A stretch of DNA of 7,393 bases, from NCBI GenBank assembly GCA_016781225.1, contig JADDQT010000095.1:1-7393 (forward strand), written 5' to 3'. The translations under genes and the position numbers were made by a program. Below are positions 5,074-7,393 of the stretch, piece after piece. This DNA is from Actinomycetota bacterium (lineage in GTDB: Bacteria > Actinomycetota > Acidimicrobiia > Acidimicrobiales > GCA-2861595). The notes under the pieces were generated by a model. That model did no database searches. It was not told where the DNA came from and saw nothing but the letters and a program-made list of their open reading frames with translations. Position 1 is the stretch's first letter. The number at the start of each line of letters is the position of its first letter.

Positions 5074-5145
5074 ACTCACAAGCTCTATGCCGAGGTCTAT
5101 GACGCAGACGAGCCCTTACCGGATGAGTGGGTGCCGTCGACGTAG
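5074..5145 (+). pseudogene. 3' scrap of a second winged-helix regulator gene
   Basis: In frame to a TAG at 5143-5145 this reads THKLYAEVYDADEPLPDEWV-PST. YAEVYDADE matches the tail YVEVYDEDE of the intact winged-helix protein (2329-2649), and the DNA agrees over about 27 bp with mostly third-base changes, so the frame was under selection after the copies separated. Homology stops just upstream of the Tyr codon, where eight G and the ISL3 fragment begin. The DNA-binding part is lost. Downstream come the 23-bp repeat and the small TM gene, the same order as at 2650-2760. Confidence 0.65.
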
Positions 5146-5158
5146 ACGGGGGGCTACC

Positions 5159-5181
5159 GTGGCCCGGTGACCGTAGACGGT
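5159..5181. repeat. 23-bp exact direct repeat, right copy
   Basis: Identical to 2680-2702. It includes ACCGTAGACGGT (5170-5181), and the heptamer GTAGACG occurs twice in tandem (5173-5179 and 5180-5186), recalling the 7-bp register GTATACC/GTATACG in the promoter operator at 376-389. The flanking sequence differs from the left copy after the repeat, where the left copy has lost about 160 bp. Confidence 0.75.
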
Positions 5182-5219
5182 AGACGCGTCACTAGAAGCA
5201 GCGCAGATGGAGAGCCCTA

Positions 5220-5246
5220 GGAGGCGGAGCGGGACGCTCCGCCTCC
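5220..5246 (-). terminator. Strong terminator hairpin of the small TM gene
   Basis: GGAGGCGGAGCG (5220-5231) and CGCTCCGCCTCC (5235-5246) form a perfect 12-bp GC-rich stem with a 3-nt loop, starting 10 nt past the stop at 5257. There is no T-run, as is usual for actinobacterial intrinsic terminators. It may also stop the rightward transcript from the other side. Confidence 0.75.
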
Positions 5247-5256
5247 TGGCAGCTGC

Positions 5257-5412
5257 TCAGCCCCGAAGCAGGATGAGCAGGAGGCTCACCACCACGGCGA
5301 GGCGGGTCACGGCCTTGGCCAAGCGTGTGGTGGCGTCGAGGACCTCGGTGGTCTCGTTGAGACGCTGCACCGCCTGGAGGTGCCAGCTGCGACGGCTGGG
5401 TCGGTTGCACAT
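5257..5412 (-). CDS. 51-aa C-terminally anchored membrane protein
   Basis: Starts at ATG 5412 with AAAGGAG 6 nt upstream, a strong site. The first ten residues are basic (MCNRPSRRSW). Residues about 11-36 (HLQAVQRLNETTEVLDATTR and onward) form a likely amphipathic or coiled-coil helix, and residues about 37-49 (LAVVVSLLLILLR) are a short membrane anchor close to the end. A longer frame reaches 5439 but has no ribosome-binding site. No named family is recognised. A broken relative lies at 2715-2760, next to the same 23-bp repeat and after a winged-helix gene, which shows it is a true gene that travels with that regulator. Possible roles are a holin-like or toxin-like peptide, or a membrane tether for a complex; none is proven. 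It has its own terminator hairpin (5220-5246), and the large inverted repeat lies 43 bp upstream. Confidence 0.7.
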   Translation of the reverse strand: MCNRPSRRSWHLQAVQRLNETTEVLDATTRLAKAVTRLAVVVSLLLILLRG

Positions 5413-5454
5413 GTGTCGCTCCTTTCTGCCAGGGGCCATCCCGGGCGAGCAGCA

Positions 5455-5550
5455 CCAAGGCCCACGGCGACTGGCGGGTCAAGGGCAGCCCGAAGGGCTC
5501 GAGCGGAGCGAGCCTCGGCCCTTGACCCGCAGTGTCGCCGTGTGGCCAGG
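5455..5550. repeat. Large compound inverted repeat (cruciform candidate)
   Basis: Inner arms GCGGGTCAAGGGC (5474-5486) and GCCCTTGACCCGC (5518-5530) are perfect over 13 bp. Outer arms CACGGCGAC (5463-5471) and GTCGCCGTG (5534-5542) are perfect over 9 bp and extend outward to 5455 and 5550 at 14 of 17 positions. The two arms are joined by 2-3 unpaired bases. The 31-nt loop holds two competing small hairpins: AGCCC-GAA-GGGCT (5487-5499) and GGCTCG...CGAGCC (5496-5514). It lies in the otherwise empty gap between the small TM gene (start 5412) and the lipoprotein gene (start 5693). Candidate roles are a replication or transfer origin, a structured RNA, or a protein-binding site. Confidence 0.7.
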
Positions 5551-5622
5551 CTGGGATCGACGGGGCGCTTGTGGCAGAACGCGGGAATGCACGGGACCCG
5601 TCCCGGCTAGCAGCTGGCCGCA

Positions 5623-5653
5623 CTGACGGACCAGATTCCGCCGACATTATCCT
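5623..5653 (+). promoter_or_regulatory. Possible promoter of the lipoprotein gene
   Basis: CTGACG at 5623-5628 and CATTAT (5645-5650, spacing 16) or TATCCT (5648-5653, spacing 19) resemble -35 and -10 boxes. The start point would be near 5657-5660, about 35 nt before the chosen ATG. The match is modest. Confidence 0.3.
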
Positions 5654-5692
5654 CGGCCTCGTGAGCGACTGCCTCGCGTGCTCGACGGCTTG

Positions 5693-6286
5693 ATGCTCAA
5701 GATCACCCGAATGTTCCTGCTTGGCGCAGTCGGCGTCGTCGCACTGACTGCCTGCGGTTCTGGTCCCGAAACGGAGGAAGCCGAGGAGTCACCCTCCCCA
5801 TCTGCCACGGCGCAGAGCATCAGCGTGGAAGAAGCGGTAGCCAACGCAGCGAAGTGCGGCCAGATCGAGCGGTACGCCGGACGACAGAAATACGGGGGAT
5901 CAGAGGCGGACAGAGTTCGTGCCGAAGTCTTGGCGGACCAGGCCAAGAAGGCGGGAGAGTTCTGGCGGGGACAAGCCCAAGAGGCGGCCAGGATGCAGGT
6001 GCCCCGAGCCAACCAGGCGTTCGAGGGGTCTTGCGGCGTCCCTACGGAGGAGGAAGTGACCGCCAAGCTGGCCGAGGAGAAGCGGCGAGCTGACGAGAGC
6101 CAGCGTCGTGGAGCCGATGAGCGGCGCCGCCAAGAGGCCGCCGACGTCGCTGATCGGGCACGGCAGTTCGAGGAAAACGAAGCCAACAGTAAGCAATCAT
6201 GCGTTCAAGACGGTGGGCGGTGGGTACCCGGCACGATGAGGAACGCCAGCAACTTCGATTGGGTCTACGGGCACTGTGAGCCGTAG
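5693..6286 (+). CDS. Alanine- and charge-rich lipoprotein with two likely disulfides
   Basis: A 197-aa product from ATG 5693. Residues 1-21 (MLKITRMFLLGAVGVVALTAC) are a lipoprotein signal: basic start, hydrophobic core, and lipobox LTAC with the lipidated Cys at 21. A short acidic Ser/Pro linker follows (GSGPETEEAEESPSPSA). Helical region one (about 43-112) includes Cys55 and Cys114. A highly charged Ala/Glu/Arg helix at about 116-165 (EEVTAKLAEEKRRADESQRR and on) looks like a coiled coil. The last 30 residues hold CVQDGGRWVPG...WVYGHCEP with Cys170 and Cys195, a small Cys-bounded motif. It should sit on the outer face of the cell membrane. No family is recognised. No clear Shine-Dalgarno precedes 5678 (GTG), 5693 or 5711; 5693 is chosen because it gives the basic n-region. 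It lies next to the wall hydrolase on the opposite strand. Confidence 0.75.
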   Translation: MLKITRMFLLGAVGVVALTACGSGPETEEAEESPSPSATAQSISVEEAVANAAKCGQIERYAGRQKYGGSEADRVRAEVLADQAKKAGEFWRGQAQEAARMQVPRANQAFEGSCGVPTEEEVTAKLAEEKRRADESQRRGADERRRQEAADVADRARQFEENEANSKQSCVQDGGRWVPGTMRNASNFDWVYGHCEP

Positions 6287-6389
6287 GCGCTCAGCGGCTC
6301 CGTCTTGCCTCTTGTGCACACGGGGAGTGTCGGGGCAGCTCGTTGCCTTAAGGAAGGCCGAAGCGCTGGACGGGACCCAACTCGACGGA

Positions 6390-6420
6390 TTGGGGACACG
6401 CTCTGACCCGTTGGGGGCAC
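6390..6420. repeat. Short direct repeat in the lipoprotein/hydrolase gap
   Basis: TTGGGGACAC (6390-6399) and TTGGGGGCAC (6411-6420) match at 9 of 10 positions and start 21 bp apart. The gap 6287-6459 separates two convergent genes and otherwise holds nothing I recognise, apart from a weak partial match to the operator palindrome at 6431-6442 (ACCGTATTCGGG). Confidence 0.3.
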
Positions 6421-6459
6421 CTCACCGTGGACCGTATTCGGGACGCGGGCGCGGGAGGT

Positions 6460-7393
6460 TCAGCCGCCCAGGCTGCCCCCGTGGGCGGCGTAGAAGGCCA
6501 CCGGGTCCACAGGGCTACCGCCGACTTCGACCTGGAAGTGCAGGTGGGGGCCCGTGGAGTGGCCCTCGTTGCCCACCAGGGCGATGAGCTGGCCGCCCTG
6601 GACCGCCTGGCCGACCTGCACCAGGTAGGCGCTGACGTGGCCGTAGGTGGTGGTGATGCCCCCGCCGTGGTCTAGGCGCACCCACTGGCCGTAGCCACTG
6701 GCGGGCCCAGCGGCGAGAACGGTCCCGCCCTGGGCGGCGTAGATGGGCGTGCCGATCGGGGCGGCCGAGTCGACGCCGGCGTGGAGGCGCCCCCAGCGTG
6801 GTCCGAACCCGGACGTGAGGCTGCCGGCGGTGGGGGTGTTCCAGGTCCCCGGTGGGCCGGCCCCCGGCGCGGACTGGTCCGGAGCGGCGTAGAGCGTCAT
6901 CAGCGCCCGGATGCGAGCCACGTAGCCACGGGTTTCGGGGTAGGGCGGCACCCCGCCGTATTGCTGGACGGCCCCCAGGCCCGCGTTGTAGGCGGCAAAG
7001 GCGTTGTCGAGTGGGTCGCCGCCCATGTCACGCACGGCGGCGTAGAGGCCGCACATGAACCGGGCCTGGGCGAAGATGGCGTCAGCAGGGTTGAACGGGT
7101 CCTTGATGCCATCGCCGTCGCCGTCGACGCCGTTGGAGGCCCAGGTCCCGGACATGAACTGCGCGATGCCCTGAGCGCCGGCGGGGGAGACGGCGAGGGG
7201 GTTCCAGCTCGACTCGGCGTCGATCTGAGCGGCGAGCACAACAGGGGTGATCTCGGGGCACGTGCGCCCGGCCGCGATGACGAGGGCTTCGTACGCCGCA
7301 GGGACAGTGCCGGGGCGTAGCCGGCCGCCGGCGCCGATGCCGGCGGCGGGATCGCCGAGGCCGGTCAGGAGGACCACGGCACCGACCAGAGCG
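6460..7393 (-). CDS. Bifunctional wall hydrolase: lytic transglycosylase plus M23 endopeptidase (5' end outside window)
   Basis: The frame is open to the window edge; the hydrophobic run ALVGAVVLLTGLG at the edge is probably the end of a signal or anchor segment, so the true start is upstream and the GTG at 7377 is not trusted. Numbering from 7377: residues about 28-165 are a goose-lysozyme/SLT-like transglycosylase with the catalytic Glu in DAESSWNPLA (Glu55), then GAQGIAQF (67-74) and AYNAG (129-133). The Asp/Gly-rich insert VDGDGDGIKDPFNPADAI (about 84-101) may bind calcium. After a Pro/Gly linker, residues about 185-298 are an M23 (lysostaphin-like) peptidase with its zinc ligands HAGVD (His199, Asp203) and HLH (His278, His280), plus GH247. 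It would cut glycan strands and peptide bridges in the cell wall. This SLT-M23 pairing is typical of Gram-positive conjugation systems but also occurs in other secreted hydrolases. Convergent with the lipoprotein gene. Confidence 0.9.
   Translation of the reverse strand, partial: ALVGAVVLLTGLGDPAAGIGAGGRLRPGTVPAAYEALVIAAGRTCPEITPVVLAAQIDAESSWNPLAVSPAGAQGIAQFMSGTWASNGVDGDGDGIKDPFNPADAIFAQARFMCGLYAAVRDMGGDPLDNAFAAYNAGLGAVQQYGGVPPYPETRGYVARIRALMTLYAAPDQSAPGAGPPGTWNTPTAGSLTSGFGPRWGRLHAGVDSAAPIGTPIYAAQGGTVLAAGPASGYGQWVRLDHGGGITTTYGHVSAYLVQVGQAVQGGQLIALVGNEGHSTGPHLHFQVEVGGSPVDPVAFYAAHGGSLGG

Noticed and set aside
4516..5145. 209-aa plus-strand reading frame
   Set aside because: Its first part is antisense to a signal-peptide gene and to the ISL3 fragment; only its last 20 or so residues are meaningful, as the scrap of a winged-helix gene.
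2680..5181. 23-bp repeats as target-site duplication of one transposon
   Set aside because: Too long for known IS target duplications, and homology extends beyond the repeat on both sides into related genes, so module duplication explains it better.
5455..5550. Inverted repeat as a MITE
   Set aside because: No flanking target duplication is seen next to 5455 and 5550 and no second copy occurs in the window.
5192..5647. 151-aa minus- and 139-aa plus-strand frames over the inverted-repeat gap
   Set aside because: Both cross the large inverted repeat and terminator, have no start signals and show low-complexity translations.
1..7393. CRISPR array, tRNA or rRNA genes
   Set aside because: No regularly spaced repeats, no TTCGA-type T-arm with a matching acceptor stem, and no rRNA-like sequence were found on either strand.

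Overview
The window reads as accessory DNA from a high-GC Gram-positive actinomycete. Every intact gene has strongly GC-biased third codon positions, ribosome-binding sites are AGGAGG-like, GTG/TTG starts occur, and the recognisable families (ISL3 and IS1380 transposase remnants, stand-alone SARP/BTAD-like winged helix, Rep-like winged helix plus excisionase, lytic transglycosylase fused to M23 peptidase) are typical of actinobacterial integrative or conjugative elements and plasmids. No genus can be named from the sequence alone, and no integrase, relaxase or tRNA gene is visible.

Layout. (1) 1-2168: a leftward control and replication block. It holds a ribbon-helix-helix protein (1956-2168), a winged-helix Rep-like protein (959-1861), an excisionase-like HTH protein (629-907) and the start of an unnamed actinobacterial protein (from 338, running off the left edge). 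The last gene has a near-consensus promoter (TTGACG, 17 bp, TACACT) whose spacer and start region are filled by two perfect 12-bp palindromes 21 bp apart, which looks like a repressor-controlled switch. (2) 2329-2649: a rightward stand-alone winged-helix regulator, divergent from the RHH gene. (3) 2650-5181: a mosaic. A degraded IS1380 transposase piece (about 2781-3048), a leftward three-gene set of exported proteins (4676 to 3242: secreted Cys-pair protein, secreted matrixin-type zinc metalloprotease, two-TM membrane protein), and a degraded ISL3 transposase piece (about 4793-5065). (4) 5074-5412: the 3' scrap of a second winged-helix gene, a 23-bp sequence identical to one at 2680-2702, and an intact 51-aa membrane-anchored protein gene. 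(5) 5455-5550: a large imperfect inverted repeat. (6) 5693-6286: a lipoprotein. (7) 6460-7393: a lytic transglycosylase plus M23 endopeptidase, 5' end outside the window.

How it may fit together. The control proteins look like the maintenance/excision module of an integrated mobile element, and the SLT/M23 hydrolase and lipoprotein would suit envelope remodelling for conjugation or secretion. The most striking structure is that the same small module (winged-helix regulator, 23-bp element, small TM protein) occurs twice. The left copy has an intact regulator and a wrecked TM gene; the right copy has a wrecked regulator and an intact TM gene. The exported-protease cargo and two dead transposase fragments lie between them. 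This points to recombination between related elements or duplication followed by insertion and decay. The 23-bp element contains a palindrome (ACCGTAGACGGT) one base different from the promoter operator near position 385, so a shared DNA-binding protein may act at all these places.
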